45,129 nt of DNA from Rhodospirillales bacterium (lineage in GTDB: Bacteria > Pseudomonadota > Alphaproteobacteria > Rhodospirillales > CAMCUA01): the NCBI GenBank assembly GCA_947470575.1, contig CANITX010000005.1:1-45129 (forward strand). The letters are read 5' to 3'. Under the pieces are notes generated by a model. It saw only the letters and a program-made list of their open reading frames with translations, was not told where the DNA came from and did not search any database. The position numbers and the translations under genes are program-made. Shown piece after piece: positions 9,202 to 17,744 of this stretch (position 1 is the first letter of the stretch; every line of letters begins with the position of its first letter).

Positions 9202-9633
9202 TTAGCCTACGGCCTTCACCATATTGAGCCGGTTGCGGCCGTCGGCGCGGGCGTAAGTAACGCCGTCCATCAAAGCACGCACCAGATGGATACCAAGGCC
9301 GCCGACTGGACGGTCTTCGATGCCGATAGCGAAATCCGGTTCGGGCAGCTCGAGAGGGTCGAAGGCGCGACCGCTGTCTTCGAAAATGACGCTGACAACC
9401 TTGCCTAGGTGAACCAGCCGCACCACCGCATTGTGGTAGCCGGGAGGGTCAGGTGGCGGCACGCCGTCGATGCCATGGCGGACCACATTGGTCAGCAGTT
9501 CTTCAAGCACCAAGCAAAGTTGACCAACGAGTTCGGCAGGCAGACCGTGGGCGGAGCAAAAGCCGGTCACTGCTTCGCCCAACGGGCGGATGGCGTCCAG
9601 TTCCGCCCGCAGCTCGATCCGCAGTTCGCCCAT
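9202..9633 (-). CDS. RsbW-like ATP-binding anti-sigma/partner-switch kinase
   Basis: The 143-residue protein is a single HATPase_c_2 domain. The N-box is EELLTNVVRH near residue 45-55, the G1 box EDSGRAFDP, and the G2 box VGGLGIHLVRALMD. This domain family (RsbW/SpoIIAB) phosphorylates a STAS antagonist on serine and sequesters a sigma factor or other target. A STAS protein and a SpoIIE-type phosphatase are encoded nearby (14014-14385 and 10900-13008), which supports a partner-switch role. No sigma factor gene is adjacent. It is divergent from the FecR gene. Confidence 0.88.
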   Translation of the reverse strand: MGELRIELRAELDAIRPLGEAVTGFCSAHGLPAELVGQLCLVLEELLTNVVRHGIDGVPPPDPPGYHNAVVRLVHLGKVVSVIFEDSGRAFDPLELPEPDFAIGIEDRPVGGLGIHLVRALMDGVTYARADGRNRLNMVKAVG

Positions 9634-9670
9634 CGCCCTTCCCGATTCGCTACGCTACCGATACAAACCG

Positions 9671-9708
9671 TACCCCGCCAGGCAGCGGTAGCCAACCGCC
9701 ACGGGGTA
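9671..9708. repeat. Two-tier inverted repeat between divergent genes
   Basis: TACCCCG at 9671-9677 pairs perfectly with CGGGGTA at 9702-9708, and inside it GCGGT (9685-9689) pairs with ACCGC (9695-9699) around a five-base loop. It lies between the divergent RsbW-like and FecR genes, about 38 bases upstream of the former. There is no U-run, so it is more likely a leader structure or protein-binding site than a terminator. Confidence 0.45.
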
Positions 9709-9789
9709 TAGCGGCCAGCAGAGGAAGACAGCGGCGACAGCGGCCGTTACAATGTCAAACGCGACCCTTTCACGCAGTGGGAGAAGGCC

Positions 9790-10251
9790 ATGAGGTACCG
9801 AATCGTCGGCGCGGTCATCGCCGCCCTGATCATCGCAACGCAGCCCCCGGGTCTGGCGGGCGCGGCGGACGCAGACGTCATCGGCCGGATCAAGACGGTG
9901 CAGGGGCAGGCCTTCCTCTTGCGCGGGACAGAACGAACACCGGCCACCATCGGCGGCGCCGTACAGCAGGGCGACGCAGTGGAGACCGGCGCCGACGGGG
10001 CCATCGGCATTACCTTCCGCGACAACTCGGTATTTTCCACAGGCCCCAACAGCCGGGTAGCGGTGGACGAATTCCGCTTCGATTCGCAAAATTTCCAAGG
10101 TTCGTTCCAGTCGCGCGTCAGCAAGGGCACCCTAAGCGTGGTGTCGGGCGACATCGCGCGCGGCTCACCCGAAGCGATGACCATTCGCACGCCGCACACC
10201 ATCCTTGGCGTGCGCGGCACTCGCTTTGCCGTCAGCGTCACGGAAGACTGA
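9790..10251 (+). CDS. FecR-domain periplasmic protein
   Basis: The 153-residue protein has a signal peptide (about residues 1-25, ending near LAGAADA). A FecR domain follows: GRIKTVQGQAFLLRG, then QQGDAVETGADGAIGITFRDNS, FSTGPNSRVAV and TPHTILGVRGTRFAV at the end. It has no N-terminal cytoplasmic anti-sigma helix bundle as in classical FecR, so it is a free periplasmic domain. Function is unknown; such proteins often accompany CHASE2 sensors and OmpA-type lipoproteins, as here. It is two bases from the next gene's start region, so they form an operon. Confidence 0.87.
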   Translation: MRYRIVGAVIAALIIATQPPGLAGAADADVIGRIKTVQGQAFLLRGTERTPATIGGAVQQGDAVETGADGAIGITFRDNSVFSTGPNSRVAVDEFRFDSQNFQGSFQSRVSKGTLSVVSGDIARGSPEAMTIRTPHTILGVRGTRFAVSVTED

Positions 10252-10254
10252 GCC

Positions 10255-10881
10255 ATGCAAGTCATATCGACGTTCGCCGCCGCCGGACGCACCCTCCTGG
10301 CGGTCATGCTGCTCCTGGTCGGCGCCTGCGCGCAAAAGCCGCCGGTTTCCGAAAGCCTGATCGTGGTGCTGCCCGACGAGACCGGCAAGGTCGGCGCCGT
10401 TACGGTCGGCACAGGGGGCAATGCCCGCGTGCTCGACTCCGCCTATGCGACCGGCGCGGCCAACCGCGCGGGCCCACTGACGGCTGCGACGCTCAACCCC
10501 GAGGACGTCGACCGGCGGTTCGGCGCGGCGCTCGCCGCCCGGCCGATCCTACCCCGGCGCTTCACGCTTTATTTCGTGGTCGATTCGGAAACGCTGACCG
10601 AACCGTCGAAACTCGCATTCGACGAGGTTTTCGAGGACATCAAGAAGCGGCCGCATTACGAAATCGAGGTGGTCGGCCATACCGACCGGGTCCAAACCAA
10701 CGACTATAATCAGCGGCTGTCGCAGCAACGAGCCAATCAGGTACGCGGCCTCTTGCTGGCGCGCGGCATCGCGGGCGACGCCATCGTCGCCACTGGGCGT
10801 GGCGAGTTCGACTTGGCCGTGCCCACCGCCGACAACGTTCCCGAGCCGCGCAACCGGCGGGTCGAAATCACGGTCCGATGA
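10255..10881 (+). CDS. OmpA-family lipoprotein
   Basis: The 208-residue protein begins with a lipoprotein signal: hydrophobic helix then the lipobox LVGAC with Cys near residue 25. After a linker region, residues about 100-208 form an OmpA-like peptidoglycan-binding domain with VVGHTDRVQTNDYNQRLSQQR and EPRNRRVEI. It should anchor in a membrane and bind the cell wall. It starts 3 bases after the FecR gene. Its nearness to a CHASE2 sensor gene suggests envelope sensing, which is inference. Confidence 0.9.
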   Translation: MQVISTFAAAGRTLLAVMLLLVGACAQKPPVSESLIVVLPDETGKVGAVTVGTGGNARVLDSAYATGAANRAGPLTAATLNPEDVDRRFGAALAARPILPRRFTLYFVVDSETLTEPSKLAFDEVFEDIKKRPHYEIEVVGHTDRVQTNDYNQRLSQQRANQVRGLLLARGIAGDAIVATGRGEFDLAVPTADNVPEPRNRRVEITVR

Positions 10882-10899
10882 CGCGCCGCGATTCGCTTT

Positions 10900-13008
10900 T
10901 CAACGGCCGAGATAGCGCAGCACCAGCACGGTGATATCGTCGCTGGCCGGGGCGCCGGCCGTGAAGCGGGCGACATCGTCGAGCACGGCACGGGTCACTG
11001 TCGCGGCGTCGCCGTCTGTCGGCACGCCAGCGAGCAGTGCCTCCAGTCGTTCGAAGCCATAGGCTTCGCCGGCAGCGTTTTCCGCCTCAGGAATGCCATC
11101 GGTATAGAGCACCAGGGTCTCGCCAGGGGCCAGCTTCAAGCTTTCCGCCGGATAGGGAAACTCATCGACCGTGCAGAGCGGCGGGCCGCCGATGCTCGCG
11201 ACCCGGCGCGGCGGCTGGCCGGGGCTGAGGATATAGGGCGGATCGTGGCCGGCGTTGGCGAAAGCAATCTCACCCGTACGGGTATCCAACAGTCCGGTGA
11301 AAACGGTGATGAACAGCATCGCCGGATTCTCCAGGGACACCGCGCTGTTGGTATCGGCCAGGATGGCGTCGATCGTGGTCGCGCCGTCCGGGCGCAGAGC
11401 TCGGGCCTTGCCGAGCGCCTTGGCGACGGCCATGAACAAGGCCGCCGGAACGCCTTTTCCCGAGACATCGCCGACCAGGAAGAACAAACGGTCGGCATCG
11501 ACGAAGGCATAGTCGTAGAGGTCGCCGCCCACCTCCCGGGCCGGCTCGATGGCAGCGTGCAAGTCGATCTCCGGGCGGCCGGGAAAGGCCGGGAAGGTGC
11601 GCGGCAGGATGCCCAATTGGATTTCGCGGGCCGCCGCCAGTTCGCCTTCGATGCGTTCCGCCGCAGCGCGTTCACGGGCCAGGTCTTCCTGCAAGTGGCG
11701 ACGCAGCCGCTCGGCAGCGGCCAGCGACAGCACCAACATGGCCGTGAAGATGGCAACGGTAGAGACTGCCGGCCCCGCCGCATCGATCAGCAAGCCATGC
11801 GCCGCGAAGGCATACCAAGCGCCGGCCGCCGGCAAGACCACCGCGACCAGCAGAGGTAAGGGGCTCAGGCGCGGCCGGACCCGAGGCACCACGACGATCA
11901 TGGCGATGCCGGCAAGCAGTAGGACGGCGGATTCAAGCGGCACCGCCCAACGCGGGCGGACCAACATGCTGCCGGCAAGAATGCTTTCCAAGAGCTGGGC
12001 GTGAACCTCGACACCCGGCATGTTGGCCGCGGTCGGGGTAGCGACAAAGTCGTTGATGCCCAGCGCCGTACTGCCGAGCAGCACCAGCATACCGTCCATC
12101 GCGCCGGGGGCCATGCGGCCCTCCAGCAGGTCGGCGGCGGAGACGAAACGTTCCGGCCGGTGCGGACCGTAATGCACCCAGGCCCGGCCGTCGGGATCGG
12201 TCGGTACGAACAGGTCGGCGACAATGATGCCGACCACGCCGCCAGTATCGGCCTCGACGGTGAAGCCTGCCGCCCCTGACGCGACACGCAGCATCTCGAT
12301 GCTCAAGGCCGGATAAAGCGTCCCGTCGACTGCTACGGCCAGCGGCACCCGGCGCACCATACCATCGCGTTCCGGCGGCACGCTGAGTGCTCCGTTGCCG
12401 GCGGCAACCCTGACGATCTCGTCGAGGCTGGCTAGCAGTCCGCCGTAGGACCAGACGAACGGCAGCGGGTCGCCGCCGCGGACCAGCGAAGCCGTACGTG
12501 GCGGCAGGCGTCCCGGCCGGCCAGGCGGCGGCACCGGTAGCGCCGCCATGCCAAGCACGGCCGGAAGGCGGCCCAGGCTGGCCGCGAGGCGGGTATCGTT
12601 GGACGGCAGCCGGGCGATGTGTTCGCGCAACGCCGGATCGACGTCGAGGTCGGCTTCCGATTCCAGAAGACGGTGCGGCGACAAACGATCGGGTTCTGCG
12701 AACAGGATATCGACGCCGAGCGCCAGCGGCCCTCCTTCGGCTATGGCCTCGACCAGACGGGCGGTCAGACTGCGCGGCCAGGGCCATTGGCCGAAGCGGG
12801 CAAGCGACCGTTCATCGATATCGACGATAGCTACCGGCCCCAGGCCGGGCCGCGGCCAGATCGCCTGAAACGTGTCGAACTGCCACAAGCGGACTTGGGG
12901 AAAGGGCGGCGGATCGAACAGGTGCAGTGCCAACAGCACAGCGAGGCAGAGCATGCCGAGCGGCCGGCCTGAGCCGACACGGAACCAAGCAAGCCAGCGA
13001 CCGGTCAT
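10900..13008 (-). CDS. CHASE2 sensor / SpoIIE-type PP2C serine phosphatase
   Basis: The 702-residue membrane protein has a TM helix near residues 15-31, an extracytoplasmic CHASE2 domain (about 33-330, with VAIVDIDERSLARFGQWPWPR and GVDILFAEPD), and three TM helices (about 340-440). A short coiled linker leads to a PP2C_SIG phosphatase domain (about 465-702). Metal-binding aspartates show in EVGGDLYD, GDVSGKG, LYTDGIPEAE and SDDITV. The family (RsbU, SpoIIE) dephosphorylates STAS anti-anti-sigma proteins. It is the last gene of an operon with MBL and STAS genes (27 and 18 base gaps), so the STAS protein is the likely substrate. Confidence 0.93.
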   Translation of the reverse strand: MTGRWLAWFRVGSGRPLGMLCLAVLLALHLFDPPPFPQVRLWQFDTFQAIWPRPGLGPVAIVDIDERSLARFGQWPWPRSLTARLVEAIAEGGPLALGVDILFAEPDRLSPHRLLESEADLDVDPALREHIARLPSNDTRLAASLGRLPAVLGMAALPVPPPGRPGRLPPRTASLVRGGDPLPFVWSYGGLLASLDEIVRVAAGNGALSVPPERDGMVRRVPLAVAVDGTLYPALSIEMLRVASGAAGFTVEADTGGVVGIIVADLFVPTDPDGRAWVHYGPHRPERFVSAADLLEGRMAPGAMDGMLVLLGSTALGINDFVATPTAANMPGVEVHAQLLESILAGSMLVRPRWAVPLESAVLLLAGIAMIVVVPRVRPRLSPLPLLVAVVLPAAGAWYAFAAHGLLIDAAGPAVSTVAIFTAMLVLSLAAAERLRRHLQEDLARERAAAERIEGELAAAREIQLGILPRTFPAFPGRPEIDLHAAIEPAREVGGDLYDYAFVDADRLFFLVGDVSGKGVPAALFMAVAKALGKARALRPDGATTIDAILADTNSAVSLENPAMLFITVFTGLLDTRTGEIAFANAGHDPPYILSPGQPPRRVASIGGPPLCTVDEFPYPAESLKLAPGETLVLYTDGIPEAENAAGEAYGFERLEALLAGVPTDGDAATVTRAVLDDVARFTAGAPASDDITVLVLRYLGR

Positions 13009-13035
13009 CGTCTCCGGCTCAGCGCATTAGCTCGT

Positions 13036-13995
13036 TCACAAGCGGATTTCCATACCGTCATAGGCGGCAAGTACCCGCAGCGGCGAGCTTTCGCGGCTGA
13101 GCTCTTCGAAGCGCACCGTTTCGTCGTGCAGGGTGGCGATGGCGCGATCGTCGGAGTTGGGATCGTGGTGAAACAGGCAAAGCGTCTTCACCCCGGCCCG
13201 GTGGCAGAGTTCGACGGCGACAATATTGCTGGAATGGCCCCAGTCTTGGCGAATGGTCAACGCATCGGCCAGGGAATACATGGTGTCGAAGATAACCACA
13301 TCGGCGCCGCGGAAAAACTCGACGAAGGCTTCCGTATGTTCCGGATTGTCGAGCTTGTGCTCTGAATCGGTGGAATAGACCACCGTCTTGCCGTCCTTTT
13401 CGAAGCGATAGCCGAAGGAATCGCCGGAATGATACTGCGGGATCGAATGGACGGTCATGCCGGCGACCTGCACCGGCATCCCCGGCGTCATGATGTCATA
13501 GACAATAGTCCCGCCGAGCTGATCGTATTCGACCGGAAAGCTGGGCGCCGCATGCTGGCGGCGCAGCGCCGCCTCGATATTGGGGTGGCAGCCGTGAATG
13601 ATCGTGCGGTGTCCGGGTACGTAGGCCGGCACGAAGAACGGGAACCCCATGATGTGGTCCCAGTGCATGTGCGACACGAAGGCATGATAGACAGGGTCCT
13701 TGCGGCGCTTCGGCTTGGCCATCGCGTAATTGCCAAATGCGCGCAAACCCGAGCCCAGGTCGCAAAAGACGAACTCATCGCTGCCGGCATCGATCTCGAC
13801 ACATGGCGAATTACCGCCGAAGGTACTACCGGTGGCGAAGTCCAACTCCAGATCGATAAAGGCGTCCGCATCGGCGTCGGTCTCGAATCTCCGCCCGCTG
13901 GCCTTGAGCAGCGCTTCGCGCAACTTCTCGCGCACGGCCGCTGCACCTAAAGGCGCCGGCAAGGAGCCTCGCGTTCCCCAGAATCTTACCAACAT
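13036..13995 (-). CDS. MBL-fold metallo-hydrolase
   Basis: The 319-residue cytoplasmic protein is a metallo-beta-lactamase fold enzyme. The first metal site is SHMHWDH near residue 108 (HxHxDH), with later ligands in YSTDSEH and the DWGHSS and FHHDP segments. The opening MLVRFWGTRGSLP resembles the PhnP / cyclic-phosphodiesterase branch of the superfamily. Substrate is unknown; RNA, cyclic nucleotide or phosphoester hydrolysis are all possible. It lies between STAS and CHASE2-SpoIIE genes in one operon, so it may be an output or modulator of that switch (inference). Confidence 0.88.
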   Translation of the reverse strand: MLVRFWGTRGSLPAPLGAAAVREKLREALLKASGRRFETDADADAFIDLELDFATGSTFGGNSPCVEIDAGSDEFVFCDLGSGLRAFGNYAMAKPKRRKDPVYHAFVSHMHWDHIMGFPFFVPAYVPGHRTIIHGCHPNIEAALRRQHAAPSFPVEYDQLGGTIVYDIMTPGMPVQVAGMTVHSIPQYHSGDSFGYRFEKDGKTVVYSTDSEHKLDNPEHTEAFVEFFRGADVVIFDTMYSLADALTIRQDWGHSSNIVAVELCHRAGVKTLCLFHHDPNSDDRAIATLHDETVRFEELSRESSPLRVLAAYDGMEIRL

Positions 13996-14013
13996 GACCG
14001 TTTCCTTGCCTGG

Positions 14014-14385
14014 TCAGCCGCCCGCGTCGAAAGCTACCGCCGCATCGGCCGACATCGAGAGTAACGATGCGCGCAAATCGGCGAAGACTGGGATGACAAA
14101 ATTGAAGCGGCTGATTTCAAATATTTCACGCACGACGGGAGTCAGCGCGGCAACCGCGATCTTACCCCCGCCAGCCTTACTTTTCTTAGCGGCGACCATC
14201 AAGGTACGCAACCCCACGCTGCTGACATAATCGACCAGGCCAAAATCCAATGCCACCTTTGCCCCGCCCGGCACGTCGACCAAACCAACCAAGCGGCTCT
14301 GGAAGGCAGCCGATGCGTCCTGGTCCAAACGGCCCACCGCCTTCAACACCGTTACATCGGCCAATCGTCGTTCCTGGATTTCCAC
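14014..14385 (-). CDS. STAS-domain anti-anti-sigma factor-like protein
   Basis: The protein of about 123 residues is a single STAS domain: VTVLKAVGRLDQDAS, VALDFGLVDYVSSVGLRTLM and VVREIFEISRFNFVIPVFAD. The SSxGLR motif holds the serine normally phosphorylated by RsbW/SpoIIAB-type kinases. I chose the GTG at 14385, preceded by GGGGGAA, because the domain begins there; an upstream in-frame reading to 14463 has no homology. It heads the STAS-MBL-phosphatase operon. Its C-terminal residues beyond FADLRASLL are variable. Confidence 0.88.
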   Translation of the reverse strand: MEIQERRLADVTVLKAVGRLDQDASAAFQSRLVGLVDVPGGAKVALDFGLVDYVSSVGLRTLMVAAKKSKAGGGKIAVAALTPVVREIFEISRFNFVIPVFADLRASLLSMSADAAVAFDAGG

Positions 14386-14507
14386 GCTATTCCCCCAAGA
14401 CGCCCGACTGCAAACGAACGAGCCCCCTTGGCCCATTCTCGGGGCGGCAATGCGCGGGCGCAAGTCCCGACACGCCGCCCTCTGCGGAGCGCATGTCCCA
14501 ATGCATT

Positions 14508-15194
14508 CTAATAGAGATTCTCCATCACGCTATTGACCGGGACCAGGGCAACGGAGGCGCTGTTGGGCAGGGTCAGGATATGGGCAACGATGGCGGCAAT
14601 GTCATCAGGCTTGCTCATATCCCCGGGAAGGGTGCCGGTATTGACCATCATCTCGGTATCCACCGGACCCGGACATATGGCGGTGGCCCGTATGCCATGT
14701 TGCCATCCGGTCATGCGCAGCCCGTCGGTCATGGCGCGCGCCGCATGCTTGGTCATGGCATAAAGCATGCTGTTGGCGTTCTTCAGCCTGAGCCCCCCCA
14801 GGGAGACAAGATTGACGATGCGCCCATGGCCGCACTTCCTGAGGTGAGGGAATGCGCGTTGACTGAGCATGAAGGGCGCCTTGACGTTGACCTGAAAGAT
14901 GGCGTCGAAAGCGCGTTCTTCCACGTCTTCGAAGGCGGCGCGGTTGACGATGGCGGCATCGTTCACCACGGCATCGATGCCGCCGAACCGCTTGACCGTC
15001 GCCGACACCCATGAATCTGCCGCAGGTATTGGCTCGTTAGCGTCATACGATGTGACAAACACTCGCCCGGTGTCGGCACGCAAATCGGCGGCAAGGCGAC
15101 TCGGGTCACGGACACCAAGACTTAACCGGTAACCATCCGCATGCAACCGTTGCGCAATGGCGCGGCCGATGCCACGAGTAGCGCCGGATAACAT
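14508..15194 (-). CDS. SDR-family NAD(P)-dependent oxidoreductase (start uncertain)
   Basis: This is a classical short-chain dehydrogenase: cofactor motif GATRGIGRA, NDAA in place of NNAG, the catalytic Ser in NLVSLGG and YAMTK for Tyr-x3-Lys. The substrate is unknown. The first ATG (15194) falls inside the first beta strand, since the reading continues upstream in frame as LPPNDRIVMLSGA. A GGGAGG site at 15230-15235 is well spaced for a start at about 15224, where only ATC and ATA codons occur. Translation may therefore begin at a rare codon, making a protein about ten residues longer. It is a single gene with no obvious partner. Confidence 0.85.
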   Translation of the reverse strand: MLSGATRGIGRAIAQRLHADGYRLSLGVRDPSRLAADLRADTGRVFVTSYDANEPIPAADSWVSATVKRFGGIDAVVNDAAIVNRAAFEDVEERAFDAIFQVNVKAPFMLSQRAFPHLRKCGHGRIVNLVSLGGLRLKNANSMLYAMTKHAARAMTDGLRMTGWQHGIRATAICPGPVDTEMMVNTGTLPGDMSKPDDIAAIVAHILTLPNSASVALVPVNSVMENLY

Positions 15195-15294
15195 AACAAT
15201 GCGATCATTGGGCGGCAGTATGATGACGTCCTCCCGGCTCGTTGCAGCTGGGGAGGATTATAGCCACCAGCCCACCGTTCTTGAATCCCCAGTC

Positions 15295-16809
15295 TTAGCG
15301 CCGAACGATACGCCCTTCCGCAACAGGGGCAACCGCACCCAAGGTTTGGATGTAATTCATGACTGTGGTGGCCATTAGCGTCGCGCCGGATGCATCGATC
15401 AGCACTTTGCCGTTCTTAAACGATCCATAGCCATCGCCCCCGCCAGCCATATAATCGTTGGTCGCCACCCGATAGAGCTTGGCGGGGTCGAGCGGCTGGC
15501 CGCCCACCTTCGCCTCGACCACGCGCTTACCCTTATCCGCCTTGGGATCGAAAACGAAGCTCAGGCCGGAGACCTGCGGAAAGCGGCCAGCGCCGTCCTC
15601 GACCTGCGACACCCCATTCTCCAGCGCCGCCAGCACATCCGATCCCTTCACTTCGAGCAGGACGGTAACATTGCCGAATGGCAATTCGCCCAGGATGTCC
15701 TTGCGGGTCAACTCGCTACCCGCCGGATAGACCTTGTCGCCGCGCAAGCCGCCGCCATTGATGATCGCCACATCGGCATTGACGCCGGCACGCAAGGCAT
15801 CGGCGAATAGATTGCCGAGATTGGTATCGGTGGAGCGCACGCTGCCGCGCCGGGAATCAAGTTCGACCGTGGTCTTGCCAATGACAATGCCAAGTTCCTT
15901 GTCCAGGATCTTCTCATGGCGTTCGACAATGGCCTTGATGCCGGGGTCAGACGCAACCCCAGCAGTCGATATCATCCGCCACTGCGGCACGACGACCAGT
16001 TCCTTCTTATCGCCTTTGGTCACCCATTCGGCGTTGAGATCGATCGCACCCAGGAAATGCGCGTCGTAACCCGATTTATGGATCAACACACCATTCTCAT
16101 AGAACGTGATCGGATCGTGATCGTGGCCCCCGAGAACGAGGTGAATGCCCTTGACCGCTTTGGCCAGATCGCGATCGCCAGCGAGGCTCAAGTGAGTCAT
16201 CGCAACGACGATCTCGGCACCCTGACCCTGCAATGCCTTCACCATGGCCTTGGCGGTTTCGACAGGTGGCGCGAAGGTGATCGACTTGCCCGGCGAGGAC
16301 AGCACCGCCGTTTCCGGCTCCAGCACGCCGAAGAACCCGACCTTAAAACCGCCGACCTCAATGACCCGCGTCGCCTGCAAGCCGCCGGCAGGCTTGCCGT
16401 CGGGCCCTAGAACATTGGCGCCGAGCCACGGGAAGGCCGATTCGGCGAAGCGCTTGGCGGCGATGTCGGGCCCGTAATCGTATTCATGGTTACCGGGAAC
16501 GGCGACGTTGGTGCCAAGAGCGTTGTAGATCTCGATCATCTGCGCGCCCTTGGTCAACGCCGACATTACCGACGGCGAGAGCAAATCACCGCCGAAAGTC
16601 GTCACGCTCAGGGGGTTGGCCGCCCGCTCCGCCTTGAGCAGGGTCATCAACTCGGCCAAGCCGCCTTTACCGCCCTTGGGCGAAATCTCGTAGACGTCAT
16701 TGGTGTGCAAGAATGTAATTTTCGTCGGCGCAGCGATCGCCGCTGCCGCGGAGACAAGAAAATAAAGGACCACCAGACCGTGGGCGGCAGCACGTCTGAT
16801 CCGCATCAT
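15295..16809 (-). CDS. Periplasmic 5'-nucleotidase / UshA-type metallophosphatase
   Basis: The 504-residue protein has a signal peptide (about 1-27), then a calcineurin-like phosphatase domain. Its metal motifs are FLHTND, TFGGDLLSPS, PGNHEYDYG, MTHLSLAGD and GGHDHD. A C-terminal 5'-nucleotidase domain (about 320-490) follows, with NGGGLRGD and GDGYGSF. Such enzymes hydrolyse nucleoside monophosphates or UDP-sugars in the periplasm. It lies leftward, divergent in role from the rightward nucleoside uptake and salvage operon starting at 17822, which it could supply with nucleosides. The start may be the first or second Met of the MM pair. Confidence 0.92.
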   Translation of the reverse strand: MMRIRRAAAHGLVVLYFLVSAAAAIAAPTKITFLHTNDVYEISPKGGKGGLAELMTLLKAERAANPLSVTTFGGDLLSPSVMSALTKGAQMIEIYNALGTNVAVPGNHEYDYGPDIAAKRFAESAFPWLGANVLGPDGKPAGGLQATRVIEVGGFKVGFFGVLEPETAVLSSPGKSITFAPPVETAKAMVKALQGQGAEIVVAMTHLSLAGDRDLAKAVKGIHLVLGGHDHDPITFYENGVLIHKSGYDAHFLGAIDLNAEWVTKGDKKELVVVPQWRMISTAGVASDPGIKAIVERHEKILDKELGIVIGKTTVELDSRRGSVRSTDTNLGNLFADALRAGVNADVAIINGGGLRGDKVYPAGSELTRKDILGELPFGNVTVLLEVKGSDVLAALENGVSQVEDGAGRFPQVSGLSFVFDPKADKGKRVVEAKVGGQPLDPAKLYRVATNDYMAGGGDGYGSFKNGKVLIDASGATLMATTVMNYIQTLGAVAPVAEGRIVRR

Positions 16810-16890
16810 CAGATTGACCCCCTTGTATCGCCCAAAATGGGCATGACGACGATTAGGTGCGCCGCCTGCTTAGGCGCTTCGCTTGCTGAC

Positions 16891-17601
16891 CTATTTCCCC
16901 GACCAGACGCGCAACGCATCCAGCTTCATCGCACGCTGTTGCTCGGGTGTGTTTTTGTAATCATGGTTAAAAGGAGCCGATTCCCACGAACCATAAGAGG
17001 CATTGGCAATGACCAACCACTTGGTCCCCCAACAGGCCTTGTATTGATCGTAGCTTTGTACTGTATCCATCTTGTCGTCGAGCGGATAGCCGAGAGCGGT
17101 TAAGTTCTGGCGCATGGCTGCTTCCTCTTCCACGGTAAGGTTGGACACGTCGAACACGGCCACACCCTTCGATATGGCATATGTGATGAATTCGAGTGAG
17201 CCTGGCACCGCTCGGGACGTTACGCTCTTGACGAAGCTGTTCCATGTCTTCGCGTCGAAGGACTTTCCTTCTTTGACCAGCCACGCCTGATAATCCGAAT
17301 TGTCGAGCACGGTTTCATCGATATCGAGGATAACGGCCGGCGGTTTGCTCTGAAAGTCGCCGGTCTGCTCGGTAGCCGCCGTCCAATTGCGGTCCACGAG
17401 CGCACGATCCAACAGCATTTCCGCGGCCTTAAAGATTGTCACCGAATTGCCCTGGAATTCCGGCGAACCCTGATTCCACAGGACAGCGTTGGTATTGTCG
17501 TTGGGAACGGCACCTTCAAAGGCCGTAGCAGAGGCAACCATGGTCGCGGCAACGACAATGGTCAGCGCTAAGCGCAAGGGTATATTTATGATGGATTTCA
17601 T
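16891..17601 (-). CDS. e(P4)-type HAD acid phosphatase with internal deletion
   Basis: The 236-residue protein has a signal peptide (about 1-27) without a lipobox Cys. A class B/e(P4) acid phosphatase domain follows, with the nucleophile motif ILDIDETVLDNS (D93, D95) and the family's ending, here ASYGSWES and LDALRVWSGK. By comparison with the e(P4) pattern, a block of about 50 residues is missing between GYPLDDK (about 171-177) and YDQYKACWG. That block normally carries the motif III Lys and the GDNxxDF acidic pair. It may therefore be inactive, or have a changed function. The reading frame is open, with no stop. Its neighbours are another nucleotidase and a nucleoside uptake operon. Confidence 0.8.
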   Translation of the reverse strand: MKSIINIPLRLALTIVVAATMVASATAFEGAVPNDNTNAVLWNQGSPEFQGNSVTIFKAAEMLLDRALVDRNWTAATEQTGDFQSKPPAVILDIDETVLDNSDYQAWLVKEGKSFDAKTWNSFVKSVTSRAVPGSLEFITYAISKGVAVFDVSNLTVEEEAAMRQNLTALGYPLDDKMDTVQSYDQYKACWGTKWLVIANASYGSWESAPFNHDYKNTPEQQRAMKLDALRVWSGK

Positions 17602-17744
17602 GCTGCCGACCCCTCAAAGATGAAGACGAGAAGCAAGGTGGTACAAACCGCACCGATCACAATCACGACACAACTATAGTTGGCCGACGCAAATCACGAC
17701 AGAAGATTTATTCGGCTGTCCGCTTTACATGGCCTTGTTCATTG

